This document shows, in pieces, positions 1-8,801 of a stretch of 64,000 nucleotides of DNA; the stretch's first letter is position 1, and every line of letters begins with the position of its first letter. Position numbers and translations under genes: made by a program. The DNA is from Candidatus Ruthia endofausta (GTDB lineage Bacteria > Pseudomonadota > Gammaproteobacteria > PS1 > Pseudothioglobaceae): assembly GCF_013342985.1 (NCBI RefSeq), contig NZ_CP054490.1, positions 1,116,001 to 1,180,000 on the forward strand, written 5' to 3'. The notes beneath the pieces were generated by a model. It was not told the DNA's origin. It did not search any database and saw nothing but the letters and a program-made list of their open reading frames with translations.

Positions 1-370
1 GGGCGTTGGTGACTAAATAAATGCGCTTTTTGTGCTGTTTGGCTTGTGCTAAAAAATCCAATACAAATGGGTGTATCTGGATTAAATGAGCCACGTCTTC
101 TTTGAGTTCAGCAATGTTTAGTTTGAACACTTTTTGCCAATAATCCAAACAATACCAATGTAGTTTTCCCTCTTCTGCTCGAAGAATGGGATAGATTTTA
201 TCCTTTGATTGTTGGTGTGTCAGGTTGTACTTATTGGCAAAGACCAAAGGCATATACTCCATCCAAAAATACAAATCAAAATGTAAGTCTAGTAGAGTGC
301 CATCCATGTCTAATAAAATGGTGTCTATTGAAGACCAATCAATGTTATTTTCTACGCCAAGTTGTGCCAT
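1..370 (-). CDS. yrfG: GMP/IMP nucleotidase YrfG-like HAD hydrolase (3' part outside window)
   Basis: The 5' part of a haloacid-dehalogenase-family phosphatase, running off the left edge. About 123 residues are visible. Near residue 19 is the HAD motif [12 protein letters not shown], whose first Asp is the phosphorylated nucleophile. It is followed by the YrfG-like YFW and LHWYCLDYW stretches and the start of motif II (YLVTNA). These match the E. coli YrfG pattern (purine mononucleotide 5'-nucleotidase). The ATG at 370 was chosen because a GAGG lies about 9 nt upstream; an in-frame ATG at 376 is the alternative. Its start overlaps the end of cysS by 26 nt, suggesting cotranscription with cysS. 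Confidence 0.8.
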   Translation of the reverse strand, partial: MAQLGVENNIDWSSIDTILLDMDGTLLDLHFDLYFWMEYMPLVFANKYNLTHQQSKDKIYPILRAEEGKLHWYCLDYWQKVFKLNIAELKEDVAHLIQIHPFVLDFLAQAKQHKKRIYLVTNA

Positions 371-1733
371 TGGCATTATCCTCTAGTACAATACCAAGCT
401 CGGCTAACTCGTCTCTGATTTGATCACTGAGTGCAAAATCTTTATTAGCTCTAGCCTTATTTCTACTGGTAATCTTTGCACCAACTTCGCTGTTCGATAA
501 GGAAACACCTTGCTTTAAAAATTTATCCGCATCCATCTGCAAAATACCAATATAACTACCGAGTTTTTTGAGTAATTGCGCCAAGGCATTAGCTTGCTCA
601 ATGTCCTCTTCACGTTGTGAATTGACTGTCTTTGCTAATTCAAATAAAACACTCAAAGCGATGGGTGTATTAAAGTCATCATCAAGCGCTTCGTTAAATC
701 GTACTGAATAATCAAAACGCATGGATACTTTCTCAGTTGTTGCGCTAGAAGCATTGAGACTACGAATAGCAGTATACAAACGAGATAGTGACGACTTGGC
801 TTTATTAAGATTATTATCTGAAAAATTAAGTGGACTGCGGTAATGAGAACTCATGATGAAATAACGCAAGGTTTCGCCATCATAGCTTTCTAATACGCTA
901 CGAATGGTGAAAAAATTATTCAGTGATTTACTCATTTTTTCATTATCAATATTGACAAAACCTACGTGCATCCAAGTGTTAACAAAAGTGTAATTATTCG
1001 CACCTTCAGATTGGGCGATTTCGTTTTCATGATGTGGAAAGGCCAAATCCATACCACCACCATGAATGTCAAAGTGATTGCCTAGATAATGTGTGGACAT
1101 GGCAGAGCATTCAATATGCCAACCAGGGCGGCCTTGTCCCCAAGGAGACTTCCAGCTTGGTTCGCTGGGTTTTGACATTTTCCAAAGAACAAAATCCAGC
1201 GGATCTTTTTTAGCACTTTCTATCTCAATTCGAGCACTTGCCACAAGTTCATCAAGATTTCTCCTTGAGAGTTTTCCATAATTTTTAAAACGACGCACTG
1301 AATAATAAACATCGCCATTATGAGCTTGATAAGCAAAGCCTTTTTCAATCAGCGACTTTATCATATAAAACATTTGATTTATCGCATTAGTTGCACGCGG
1401 TTCAACATCAGGTGGTAACACGCCAAGAGCACGCTCATCTTCGTGCATGGCATCAATAAAACGATTAGTTAATGTATATATATCTTCTTTATTTTCAACA
1501 GCGCGTTTGATAATTTTGTCGTCAATATCGGTAATATTACGCACATATTCAACATTTGGGAAATACCGTCTAAGATGGCGAGTGATAACATCAAACATCA
1601 CTAATACTCGTGCATGACCCATATGGCAATAATCATAAACAGTCATACCACAAACGTATATGCTTACTTTATCGGCATTAATTGGGCGAAAAACTTCTTT
1701 TTGTTTACTTAACGTGTTGTAAATTTTAAGCAT
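345..1733 (-). CDS. cysS: Cysteine--tRNA ligase
   Basis: Class I aminoacyl-tRNA synthetase that charges tRNA-Cys with cysteine in the cytosol; 462 residues, the usual length for CysRS. Visible marks are the zinc ligand C28 in YVCGMTVYD, the HIGH-type signature HMGH at 37-40, the second zinc region with C209 and the [12 protein letters not shown] stretch (H234, E238), and KMSKS at 266-270. The C terminus ends TTWRRK, normal for the family. It overlaps yrfG and is divergent from the peroxiredoxin gene across about 130 nt. A tRNA-Cys gene is also in this window (60534-60607). Confidence 0.97.
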   Translation of the reverse strand: MLKIYNTLSKQKEVFRPINADKVSIYVCGMTVYDYCHMGHARVLVMFDVITRHLRRYFPNVEYVRNITDIDDKIIKRAVENKEDIYTLTNRFIDAMHEDERALGVLPPDVEPRATNAINQMFYMIKSLIEKGFAYQAHNGDVYYSVRRFKNYGKLSRRNLDELVASARIEIESAKKDPLDFVLWKMSKPSEPSWKSPWGQGRPGWHIECSAMSTHYLGNHFDIHGGGMDLAFPHHENEIAQSEGANNYTFVNTWMHVGFVNIDNEKMSKSLNNFFTIRSVLESYDGETLRYFIMSSHYRSPLNFSDNNLNKAKSSLSRLYTAIRSLNASSATTEKVSMRFDYSVRFNEALDDDFNTPIALSVLFELAKTVNSQREEDIEQANALAQLLKKLGSYIGILQMDADKFLKQGVSLSNSEVGAKITSRNKARANKDFALSDQIRDELAELGIVLEDNANGTTWRRK

Positions 1734-1821
1734 GAGCGATATTTTACGTGAGTATTTATCTGATTTTGTCTTGTCAATAACAAACCCCTACTTTTTATAT
1801 GATTTATCGACATAAACAGTT

Positions 1822-1827
1822 GTATAA
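1822..1827 (+). promoter_or_regulatory. Probable -10 element of the peroxiredoxin promoter
   Basis: A perfect TATAAT lies about 37 nt upstream of the peroxiredoxin start codon, in the divergent intergenic region. No good -35 match is visible at 16-18 nt, so an activator may be needed. The sequence alone does not show which one. Confidence 0.4.
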
Positions 1828-1863
1828 TTAATGGATTTTTTAATTATACATAGGAGAAAATGT

Positions 1864-2463
1864 ATGAGCGTTTTAGTCACACAACAAGCCCCAGATTTTA
1901 CGGCTGCTGCTGTTTTAGCAGATGGTACGATTGTTGATAATTTTCAACTTTCTAGCCTTAAAAGTAAGAAAATTATGTTGTTCTTTTATCCACTAGATTT
2001 TACTTTTGTTTGCCCTTCAGAGATTCTAGCGTATCACCACAGAATGACGCAGTTTAATGACAAAGGTGTTGAAGTGGTTGGTGTTTCAATAGATTCAGAG
2101 TTCACGCATAACGCATGGCGTAACACGCAACCAGCAGAGGGTGGTTTGGGTGTTATTGACTTCCCATTGGTGGCTGATACTGATCATTCTATTATGGAGG
2201 CTTATGGTATTGTGCATCCAGCAGGTATTGCACTGCGTGCATCGTTCTTAATTGATGAGAATTTTGAGGTACGTCATCAAGTGGTGAACGATTTACCATT
2301 GGGCAGAAATGTTGATGAAATGTTACGTATGATTGATGCACTTGATTTTCACACCGAGCATGGCGAAGTTTGTCCTGCGGGTTGGAACAAAGGTGATGAG
2401 GGTATGAAAGACACGCCTGCAGGCGTGGCTGATTATTTATCAAAACATGCTGATGAATTGTAA
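1864..2463 (+). CDS. 2-Cys peroxiredoxin (AhpC/TSA family)
   Basis: Thiol peroxidase that reduces hydrogen peroxide and organic hydroperoxides. From the ATG at 1864 it is 199 residues. The peroxidatic Cys is C50 in FTFVCPSE and the resolving Cys is C170 in HGEVCPAGW, so this is a typical 2-Cys enzyme. Start 1864 is preferred over the upstream in-frame ATG at 1831 because AGGAGA sits just before it and the protein then begins as AhpC/Prx1 homologues do. It is monocistronic, followed by a terminator and a dead rubredoxin gene. Rubredoxin is a possible former redox neighbour. Confidence 0.95.
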   Translation: MSVLVTQQAPDFTAAAVLADGTIVDNFQLSSLKSKKIMLFFYPLDFTFVCPSEILAYHHRMTQFNDKGVEVVGVSIDSEFTHNAWRNTQPAEGGLGVIDFPLVADTDHSIMEAYGIVHPAGIALRASFLIDENFEVRHQVVNDLPLGRNVDEMLRMIDALDFHTEHGEVCPAGWNKGDEGMKDTPAGVADYLSKHADEL

Positions 2464-2481
2464 TTAAATTTGTTGTTGAAT

Positions 2482-2503
2482 GGGGGTTAAGCTCCCTTTT
2501 TTT
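2482..2503 (+). terminator. Rho-independent terminator after the peroxiredoxin gene
   Basis: A short hairpin, GGGGG paired to CTCCC with a TTAAG loop and one G-U pair, is followed directly by seven T residues, 18 nt after the peroxiredoxin stop codon. Confidence 0.7.
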
Positions 2504-2529
2504 ATGGCTTATTATAGGGAGAATTAACA

Positions 2530-2701
2530 ATGGAAATGAAAAAATTATAGATGTATTTGTACGACTGAGTGTATGATGAATACTTAGGCGCACACAAAGA
2601 GGGGATTGAGCTAGGCACAAAATGGGAAAATGTTCCCAAAGATTGGGTATCCGGGTTGTGGTGGTGCTAGTAAGGCTGAGTTTGAAATGGTTGAAATCTA
2701 G
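2530..2701 (+). pseudogene. Rubredoxin pseudogene
   Basis: Reading in shifted frames recovers a rubredoxin: YDEYLG, then KEGIELGTKWENVPKDWV, then a frameshift, then CGGASKAEFEMVEI and a stop. The GI..GT.W...P..W.CP.CG..K..F plan is diagnostic for rubredoxin, a small mononuclear-iron electron carrier. The N-terminal CxxCG knuckle is destroyed by stop codons and shifts (AGATGTATTTGT still reads RCIC in one frame). At least two frame changes and in-frame stops make it non-functional. A ribosome-binding-like AGGGAGAA precedes the old ATG at 2530. Confidence 0.85.
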
Positions 2702-2739
2702 TAAAATAGCCTTTTTTGAACTGAGACAAGGGAAGAATA

Positions 2740-3810
2740 ATGTCAAAAGTATTGATATTACCAGGTGATGGTATTGGCCAAGAGATTATAACACAAGCAC
2801 TTAAAGTCATTAACTGCTTGAATGCAGATTTTAATCTTGGTATGACGTTTGAACATGACCTGATTGGTGGTAGTGCTTATGATGAAACTGGCTCTCCTTT
2901 GCCACAAGCCACACTAGACGCTGCGCGTCAGTGTGATTCTATTTTATTAGGTGCTGTGGGCGGCTATCAGTGGGCGTCTTTAGAGCGTAATTTGCGACCA
3001 GAGCGAGGTTTGTTAGGACTGCGTGCAGAAATGGATTTATTTTCTAACTTACGTCCTGCGATTTTATACCCACAACTTGCTAGCGCTTCAACGCTTAAAA
3101 AAGAAGTGGTGTCAGGGCTTGATTTGATGATTGTTCGTGAGCTGGTTGCGGGTATTTATTTTGGCAAACCACGAGGTGTTGAAGTGCGTGATGGACAAAA
3201 ATATGGGTTTAATACAGCCACTTATTGTGAGTCAGAAATCAGGCGTATTGGGCATTCAGCCTTTGAAATTGCACAACTTCGTAACAAACGTGTTTGCTCG
3301 GTAGATAAGGCAAATGTGTTAGAAGTATGTGAATTATGGCGTGAAGTGATGACGGATGTGGCTAAAGATTATCTAGATGTTGAGCTTACCCATATGTATG
3401 TAGACAATGCTGCAATGCAATTAGTCAGAGCACCTAAACAATTTGATGTGATGGTGACTTCAAATTTATTTGGCGATGTGTTAAGTGATTGTGCAGCAAT
3501 GTTGACTGGTTCAATTGGTATGCTGCCATCAGCCTCGCTTAATCAAGACGGGTTTGGTATGTATGAGCCTATTCATGGTTCAGCACCTGATATTGCAGGC
3601 AAAGATATTGCCAATCCTTTGGCAACTATTTTATCGGTTGCTATGATGTTGCGTTATTCGCTTGATCAGGTGGGCTTGGCCCGTAAAATTGAAACGGCAG
3701 TTAATACTGTATTAGACAAAGGTTATCGTACGCAAGATATTGTAACAGAAGGTAATACGCTTGTTGGTACAAATAAAATGGGTGATTTGGTGGTAGAGGC
3801 ATTAGTATGA
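2740..3810 (+). CDS. leuB: 3-isopropylmalate dehydrogenase
   Basis: Leucine biosynthesis: NAD-dependent oxidative decarboxylation of 3-isopropylmalate. At 356 residues it has the usual length. Visible are the N-terminal LPGDGIGQE, the substrate-arginine region [21 protein letters not shown], the YFGKPRG segment, VDKANVLE, the metal-binding stretch [25 protein letters not shown] and the NAD-loop [18 protein letters not shown]. The start is supported by AGGGAAGA 5-12 nt upstream. Its last four bases overlap the start of the next gene (ATGA), so the two are likely translationally coupled. leuA, leuC and leuD are not adjacent. Confidence 0.97.
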   Translation: MSKVLILPGDGIGQEIITQALKVINCLNADFNLGMTFEHDLIGGSAYDETGSPLPQATLDAARQCDSILLGAVGGYQWASLERNLRPERGLLGLRAEMDLFSNLRPAILYPQLASASTLKKEVVSGLDLMIVRELVAGIYFGKPRGVEVRDGQKYGFNTATYCESEIRRIGHSAFEIAQLRNKRVCSVDKANVLEVCELWREVMTDVAKDYLDVELTHMYVDNAAMQLVRAPKQFDVMVTSNLFGDVLSDCAAMLTGSIGMLPSASLNQDGFGMYEPIHGSAPDIAGKDIANPLATILSVAMMLRYSLDQVGLARKIETAVNTVLDKGYRTQDIVTEGNTLVGTNKMGDLVVEALV

Positions 3811-4046
3811 AAATTGTGGTTTATTCAACCAACACTTGCCCAATTTGTGTCAAGACTAAGGAATTGTTAAACAAGTGGAATCTACCATTTGAACAAAAAA
3901 TGATTGATGAAGATCGTGTACTTATGGCGGAGTTTTCAAAAGTGACTAATGGCGCTAGAATGGTGCCACAAATTGTCATTGATGATGAGCATATCGGTGG
4001 ATTTAGCGATTTAACTGAGCTGCATATGGATGGATTCTTTGGCTAA
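3807..4046 (+). CDS. Glutaredoxin-like protein
   Basis: A 79-residue glutaredoxin-fold protein. The redox motif CPIC is at 12-15 ([15 protein letters not shown]) and the cis-proline region is [18 protein letters not shown], the glutathione-binding loop of dithiol glutaredoxins (GrxC type). It probably reduces protein disulfides or glutathione mixed disulfides. It overlaps the leuB stop codon by 4 nt (ATGA). The usual CPYC tyrosine is replaced by isoleucine. Confidence 0.88.
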   Translation: MKIVVYSTNTCPICVKTKELLNKWNLPFEQKMIDEDRVLMAEFSKVTNGARMVPQIVIDDEHIGGFSDLTELHMDGFFG

Positions 4047-4124
4047 AATGTGTGTTTGTTTAAGAAAAAACCATAATATCTAGGTTTTTAATTTTAGGGA
4101 TAGGAATGTGTCTTTCAGTTGATT

Positions 4125-5090
4125 TTATAAATCCCTAGCTTCAATCTCAAGTAACATTTTGCTAATGTGTTTGCCAAACTGCTCATCAAACCCATGCCAA
4201 TTTTTATAAGCGGTTAGCTGTTTAATGGCAATGGGTTTAATTTCATAGTCAGCTAAATCTTGGTCATAACCTTTTTTAGTTTCATCTTGAATAATGAGCA
4301 GGTAATCTAAAAATGGCGTAACAGCATGGTTTACATTACCTGATGAGCCATGTCCAGGCACGTAATAATCTAGACCCAAATCTGTTGCATATTGCAATAC
4401 TTTAATGTTGCCATGCATACTAGAACTGTTGTCAAAACGACCCATGCGATTAACAAAGCCATTATCGCCTAAGAATAAAGTTTTACTGTTGACATGTTCA
4501 ATCATAATGTCTGTATTGGTATGTGCTTTAATGGTAGGATTGTGAATTTTAAATTGTTCTGAACCTAAGTTAATTACTTGTAAATGCTGGGTGGCGTCAG
4601 TTGGATAAGTGCTAATTGTATCTTTTGTTAAACCGTCAGTTAGGGTTGTCATTAAATTAACCCAGTTATCGCCTCCGCCGTTTTTAGCCTCAATAATCAT
4701 TTCTGGGTGGGCATAAATCTTGGCATTAGGATATTTTTCGATGATCGCTTGATTGCCTAGCCAGTGGTCGCCATGAACGTGTGTATTAAAGACGGCAATA
4801 ATAGGTTTTTTGGTAATTTTTTCAACTTCTTTAATCACTTTTTTACCCACATTATAAGCACTACCTGAGTCAACAATAATAACGCCTTTTTTGCCAATAA
4901 TAATGCCAGGATTATTCATAAATCCTTGATTCTGTACACTTGGCTCACCAGATGGGCCATGAATGACCAGTAGGTTATTACTAAGCTTTTCAGGCGAAAA
5001 TTCGCCCATGCCTTTAATTGTCCAAGCATTTGATAGAGTTGATAAGGTTAAAGCAAATAAAAGATAAATTGTTTTCAATGTTCTCTCCAA
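4125..5090 (-). CDS. Secreted metallo-beta-lactamase-fold hydrolase
   Basis: A 321-residue protein with an N-terminal signal peptide (about 1-22, ending near SNAW), so probably periplasmic. The binuclear zinc motif HxHxDH is in NTHVHGDHWLGNQ. Later ligands are visible as the His of KAHTNTD, the Asp of LFLGDNGF and the His of YVPGHGSSG. The layout resembles the SoxH / quinoprotein-relay zinc metallohydrolase branch rather than true beta-lactamases. The substrate cannot be read from sequence. A SoxH-like role would fit a sulfur oxidiser, but sox genes are not adjacent. It is divergent from the decayed transporter downstream in the window. Confidence 0.8.
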   Translation of the reverse strand: MERTLKTIYLLFALTLSTLSNAWTIKGMGEFSPEKLSNNLLVIHGPSGEPSVQNQGFMNNPGIIIGKKGVIIVDSGSAYNVGKKVIKEVEKITKKPIIAVFNTHVHGDHWLGNQAIIEKYPNAKIYAHPEMIIEAKNGGGDNWVNLMTTLTDGLTKDTISTYPTDATQHLQVINLGSEQFKIHNPTIKAHTNTDIMIEHVNSKTLFLGDNGFVNRMGRFDNSSSMHGNIKVLQYATDLGLDYYVPGHGSSGNVNHAVTPFLDYLLIIQDETKKGYDQDLADYEIKPIAIKQLTAYKNWHGFDEQFGKHISKMLLEIEARDL

Positions 5091-5224
5091 AGAGAGTCAT
5101 TGTACCTTATCAGATTTTAGGGGATATGCTCAGTTAGAATACAAAACGATCCAAATGGGCTTATCCTTATTTATTGTATAGGGCTAAATATGTAACAATT
5201 AAGAGGTGTTTAATTATGTTAATA

Positions 5225-5894
5225 CAGCCGATACAGCATGGCATACCTGAGAATAAATCATAAATCATTCTTCAATTAATGCAAGTGGTACGACAAGAGT
5301 GCTTATTCCTGGATTAGCAGATACAAAGTTTAATTTAGGCAAACAGCAGTTTTTATTGTTAACCCCCTTTGTTGTTGTGTTTGGTGTGGTTAAGACTGTG
5401 ATGAATTTATTAGCAGGCCATTTGAGTGGTCAATATGCTCGTAAACGCGTGCTCATTACAGAATGAATTGTTGCAATTCCTGTGCCGTTTATGATTTTAT
5501 ATGCACCTAATTGGCATTGGATTATAGCGTCAACCTTGCTATTGTTGGCGTGGCAACAGCTTATATTGTTAATCTGATTGGCATAAGACAAGGTTTGTTC
5601 ATATTTTCTGTTGTGGCGGTACTTGGGTTGTTTTCATCTATCTTTTATATCAAAGAAACCATGCCATGGGCTAAGTTACACCAAAGAGACAGTCTGCCAA
5701 TAGAACAACCAAATTTTGGCAAGCTGTTTGTTCAAGGGAGTTGGCGTGATTTTGGTTATGCTGTGGTGGCATTAACACCAGGTATGGCTGTACAAATGAC
5801 CCAAGCATTAACAGCGCTATTTTTATTAGCATCTGTTGCTATGATTCTATCTGGGTTGCGCGTTTTAATAATAGTTCCAAATCGTAAGAATTAG
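5225..5894 (+). pseudogene. MFS transporter pseudogene
   Basis: Hydrophobic transporter fragments in several frames: a first piece around 5289-5466 (ADTKFNLGKQQF, then FGVVKTVMNLLAGHLSGQYA, RKRVLITE and a stop), a second after the stop (IVAIPVPFMILYAPNWHW), and a third at 5540-5894 (GIRQGLFIFSVVAVLGLF, YIKETMPW, ending LSGLRVLIIVPNRKN). The GHLSGQYARKRVLI loop is the MFS A-motif region between TM2 and TM3. About 670 nt remain of an expected 1.2 kb, with internal loss as well as stops and shifts. The substrate is unknown. Confidence 0.75.
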
Positions 5895-5940
5895 TTTTAT
5901 ATTTGATGGTTTGATACCAATCAATGGCATAATACCAACC

Positions 5941-6486
5941 ATGCGTAAAAACCCTATTGTCTTAAATATTAAAATCATTGCCACAACCCGTTTTTTCAAT
6001 ATTGAGGAAATGGATATTGAGTTTTCAAATGGTTCAAAAAGAGTATATGAGCGTTTAAAGCCATCAGGTAATGATGCAGTATTAGTCATACCGATGTTAG
6101 ATATTGAAACTGTGTTAATGATTTATGAGTATTCTGGCGGTACAGATCGATATGAACTTGCATTAACTAAAGGAAAAATTGATGATGGTGAAACACCTAT
6201 TGAAGCCGCTAATAGAGAGTTAATTGAAGAAATTGGCTATGGTGCTAACAAATTAACTTTTATCAAAGAAATGACTATTGCACCTGGTTATCAATCTAGT
6301 ATTACTTACATTGTACTAGCACAAGATTTATATAAAGCGAGAGCAGAAGGTGATGAACCGGAGCCATTAGAGGTAGCGGCATTTAAGATGGCTGATTTAG
6401 AAAACTTGGTTTACAATGAAGATTTAACTGAAGCCAGAAGCATTGCAGCCTTATACATGGCAAGAGATGTGATTAATAATCAGTGA
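5941..6486 (+). CDS. nudE: ADP compounds hydrolase NudE (Nudix)
   Basis: Nudix hydrolase that splits ADP-ribose, NADH and Ap3A-type compounds. The Nudix box is complete: GKIDDGETPIEAA followed by NRELIEEIGYGA. The flanks match NudE closely: FSNGSKRVYERLKPSG, the tract TYIVLAQDLY and GDEPEPL. Start 5941 gives 181 residues, near the 186 of E. coli. The upstream in-frame ATG at 5911 would add residues with no family counterpart. No clear ribosome-binding site precedes either start. Confidence 0.9.
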   Translation: MRKNPIVLNIKIIATTRFFNIEEMDIEFSNGSKRVYERLKPSGNDAVLVIPMLDIETVLMIYEYSGGTDRYELALTKGKIDDGETPIEAANRELIEEIGYGANKLTFIKEMTIAPGYQSSITYIVLAQDLYKARAEGDEPEPLEVAAFKMADLENLVYNEDLTEARSIAALYMARDVINNQ

Positions 6487-6497
6487 CACAATAGTCA

Positions 6498-7064
6498 GTG
6501 ATTGAAATACCTAAGAATTTTGTTTTGTCATCTGTTGATACTGCTTTTGCAGATGTTGAACTGGCGTTAGAAGAACCTAACGGATTGATTGCATTAGGTG
6601 GGTGAACTAACAACCCATCGGCTTTTAGAAACGTATCAACAGAGAATTTTCCCTTGGTATAACGAGTCAGAGCTAGTGCTTCGGTATTCTCCAGACCCAA
6701 GAATGGTGATTACTTTAGAGCGACTTCATATTTCAAAAAGCCTCAATAAAACGATTCGTTCTGATAAGTTCGAGGTTAAAGTTGATACAAACTTTGAATG
6801 TGTGATTCATCATTGTAAAGCCATTCAGCGTAAAAATCAAAATGGCACCTGGATTAATAATGATATGGTACATGTTTATACTGCACTTCACTTGCAAGGA
6901 TTTGCACATCTTGTTGAAGTGTATAAAGATTCTCAATTGGTAGGTGGGCTTTATAGGGTTGCTCTAGGGCAGGTGTTTTTGGTGAGTCTATGTTTTCATT
7001 AGTGCGAGATGCTGCTTCTAAAATTGCTTTTAATATACGGCATTATGTGTTACTGAACTATTAA
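6498..7064 (+). pseudogene. aat: Leucyl/phenylalanyl-tRNA--protein transferase pseudogene
   Basis: Fragments in three frames rebuild most of Aat, the enzyme that adds Leu/Phe to N-terminal Arg/Lys for N-end-rule degradation: PNGLIALGG, a frameshift, then RLLETYQQRIFPWYNES, YSPDPRMVI, LHISKSL, NGTWINNDMVHVYTALH, GFAHLVEV, LVGGLYRVALGQVF, a second frameshift, and GESMFSLVRDAASKIAFNI ending at a stop. The C-terminal third is missing as well. A GTG at 6498 is the likely old start. The reading is robust because block order and spacing follow the family. Confidence 0.9.
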
Positions 7065-7119
7065 AAGAATTACTGTAAAATAGACGTTGATTTAAATAAA
7101 AAACAGGTAAAGAAACAAT

Positions 7120-7251
7120 ATGGAAAAAATAACCAGGCTTATGGTGTTAGCCTTTATTGTTATTGGTATTTCTTCTTGTGGTAAGATGGGTGAATTGGAA
7201 CGTGTCAAATCGTCATTATTGGTCATGCCAAGTATCACTCAAACAGTATAA
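7120..7251 (+). CDS. Small LptM/YifL-like lipoprotein
   Basis: A 43-residue ORF: MEK, a hydrophobic segment (about 5-18), and a lipobox ISSC at 17-20 followed by GKMGELE. This is the layout of LptM (YifL), a small lipoprotein that helps the LptD/E complex mature and whose lipidated Cys is followed by G.KG.L. It lies immediately upstream of lysA, the usual place of this gene in gammaproteobacteria. An AGGTAAAG element precedes the ATG. The tail is shortened relative to relatives. Confidence 0.7.
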   Translation: MEKITRLMVLAFIVIGISSCGKMGELERVKSSLLVMPSITQTV

Positions 7252-7257
7252 TAAATC

Positions 7258-8499
7258 TTGGGTTTTTCTTATCAAAATCACATACTTCATACTGAATCTG
7301 TCAATATTACAGACTTGATAGAGATTTATGGATCGCCACTTTATGTCTATTCTCGCACTGATATTGAGAACAACTGGTATGAATTTGATCAAGCATTTGG
7401 TACACATCCACATTTAGTTTGCTACGCAGTTAAAGCCAACTCTAATTTAGCAGTGCTTAATATTTTATCTAAAATAGGTTCAGGTTTTGATATTGTATCC
7501 ATTGGTGAATTAGAGCGCGTTTTATTTGCTGGAGCAGATGCGTCCCGCTGTGTATTTTCAGGTGTGGCTAAAACAAAGGCTGAAATTAAACGCGCTTTAG
7601 AGGTAGGTATTTTTTGTTTTAATGTTGAATCCATGGCGGAGATGAATCGTATTGAACAAGTGGCAAAAGATATGGATATGCAAGCACCAATTTCGCTACG
7701 CGTTAATCCTAATGTTGATGCAAAAACACACCCGTATATTTCAACAGGACTGAAAGAAAGTAAATTTGGTGTTGATATTGATGATGCTATTCCTATCTAT
7801 CAAATGGCACATAATTCACCTTATTTAACCGTCAAAGGATTGGATTGCCATATTGGCTCACAATTAATAGAGGTGTCCCCTTTTTTAGATGCACTTGATA
7901 AGGTGCTTGAGCTGGTTGCCAAACTTGATAAAATTAGTATTCGTATTACTCATTTGGATTTAGGTGGTGGTGTTGGCATTAAGTATGATAACGAACAAAC
8001 GATTGATATTAATGCTTATATTGTCTCAATTATTAACAAAGTGAGTGATTTAAAAGTTATTTTAGAACCGGGTCGGGCGATTATTGGCAATGCTGGCATA
8101 TTTATTACCAAAGTTGAATTCTTAAAGCAAAATTCATATAAGTCATTTGCAGTTATTGATGGCGCAATGAATGATTTATTGTCCCCTGCCCTTTATCAAA
8201 CTTATCATCAAGTATTGCCTGTTAATGAAAATACTAAAGGCGTTGATGCTAATTGGGATTTGGTGGGGCCAATTTGTGAAACAGGTGATTTTTTAGCTAT
8301 AAATAGAAAACTTCTCTTATCTGAGGGGGACTATTTAGCACTCATGTCTACTGGTGCTTATGGTTTTTCCATGAGCTCAAATTATAACTCTCGTCCTAGA
8401 GTAGCGGAAGTAATGGTATCAGGCAATCAACACACACTAGTGCGAGAACGTGAAACCATTCAAGATTTATTTAACAAAGAGTATATGGTTGATGATTAA
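7258..8499 (+). CDS. lysA: Diaminopimelate decarboxylase
   Basis: Last step of lysine synthesis: PLP-dependent decarboxylation of meso-diaminopimelate. At 413 residues it has the family length. PLP lysine is K59 in CYAVKANSN. HIGSQL, the glycine loop DLGGGVGI, EPGRAI and the dimer-site cysteine loop CETGDFLA are visible. The start is a TTG at 7258, since no ATG or GTG in frame would keep the conserved N terminus. It follows the lptM-like gene by 6 nt, and its last 8 nt overlap yhbY. Confidence 0.96.
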   Translation: MGFSYQNHILHTESVNITDLIEIYGSPLYVYSRTDIENNWYEFDQAFGTHPHLVCYAVKANSNLAVLNILSKIGSGFDIVSIGELERVLFAGADASRCVFSGVAKTKAEIKRALEVGIFCFNVESMAEMNRIEQVAKDMDMQAPISLRVNPNVDAKTHPYISTGLKESKFGVDIDDAIPIYQMAHNSPYLTVKGLDCHIGSQLIEVSPFLDALDKVLELVAKLDKISIRITHLDLGGGVGIKYDNEQTIDINAYIVSIINKVSDLKVILEPGRAIIGNAGIFITKVEFLKQNSYKSFAVIDGAMNDLLSPALYQTYHQVLPVNENTKGVDANWDLVGPICETGDFLAINRKLLLSEGDYLALMSTGAYGFSMSSNYNSRPRVAEVMVSGNQHTLVRERETIQDLFNKEYMVDD

Positions 8500-8794
8500 A
8501 TTAACCAACAATCAAAAAAAAATTCTTAGATCGAAAGGCCATACTCTAAAGCCTGTCATAATAGTAGGACAACACGGATTAAGTGAGTCTGTTTTGGTAG
8601 AGCTTAAGGCAATCATGGAAAAGCATGAATTGCTAAAAATTAAAATACGTATTGACGAGAGAGAGAGAAAGCAAAAAATAATTGATAAAATCATTGACAC
8701 TTCTAATGCTCACTTGGTACAAATAATTGGCAACATTGTGGTGATTTACCGCGGCTTTGATGAAGAACCACAAATTATTCTTCCAAGACAGTAA
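8492..8794 (+). CDS. yhbY: YhbY-type CRM-domain RNA-binding protein
   Basis: A 100-residue single CRM-domain protein associated with pre-50S ribosomal particles. It begins MIKLTNNQKKILRSKGHTLK and carries the GLSESV and ELLKIKI segments and the C-terminal IIGNIVVIYRG of the fold (the GxxG RNA-binding loop is replaced by GQHG). The ATG at 8492 was preferred over the in-frame ATG at 8450 because it matches the family start; it overlaps lysA by 8 nt. lpxB follows after 7 nt. Confidence 0.9.
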   Translation: MIKLTNNQKKILRSKGHTLKPVIIVGQHGLSESVLVELKAIMEKHELLKIKIRIDERERKQKIIDKIIDTSNAHLVQIIGNIVVIYRGFDEEPQIILPRQ

Positions 8795-8801
8795 GGGTCT
8801 A

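Noticed and set aside
4047-4124. Terminator between the glutaredoxin gene and the convergent MBL gene
   Set aside because: No stem longer than 4-5 pairs with a T run was found.
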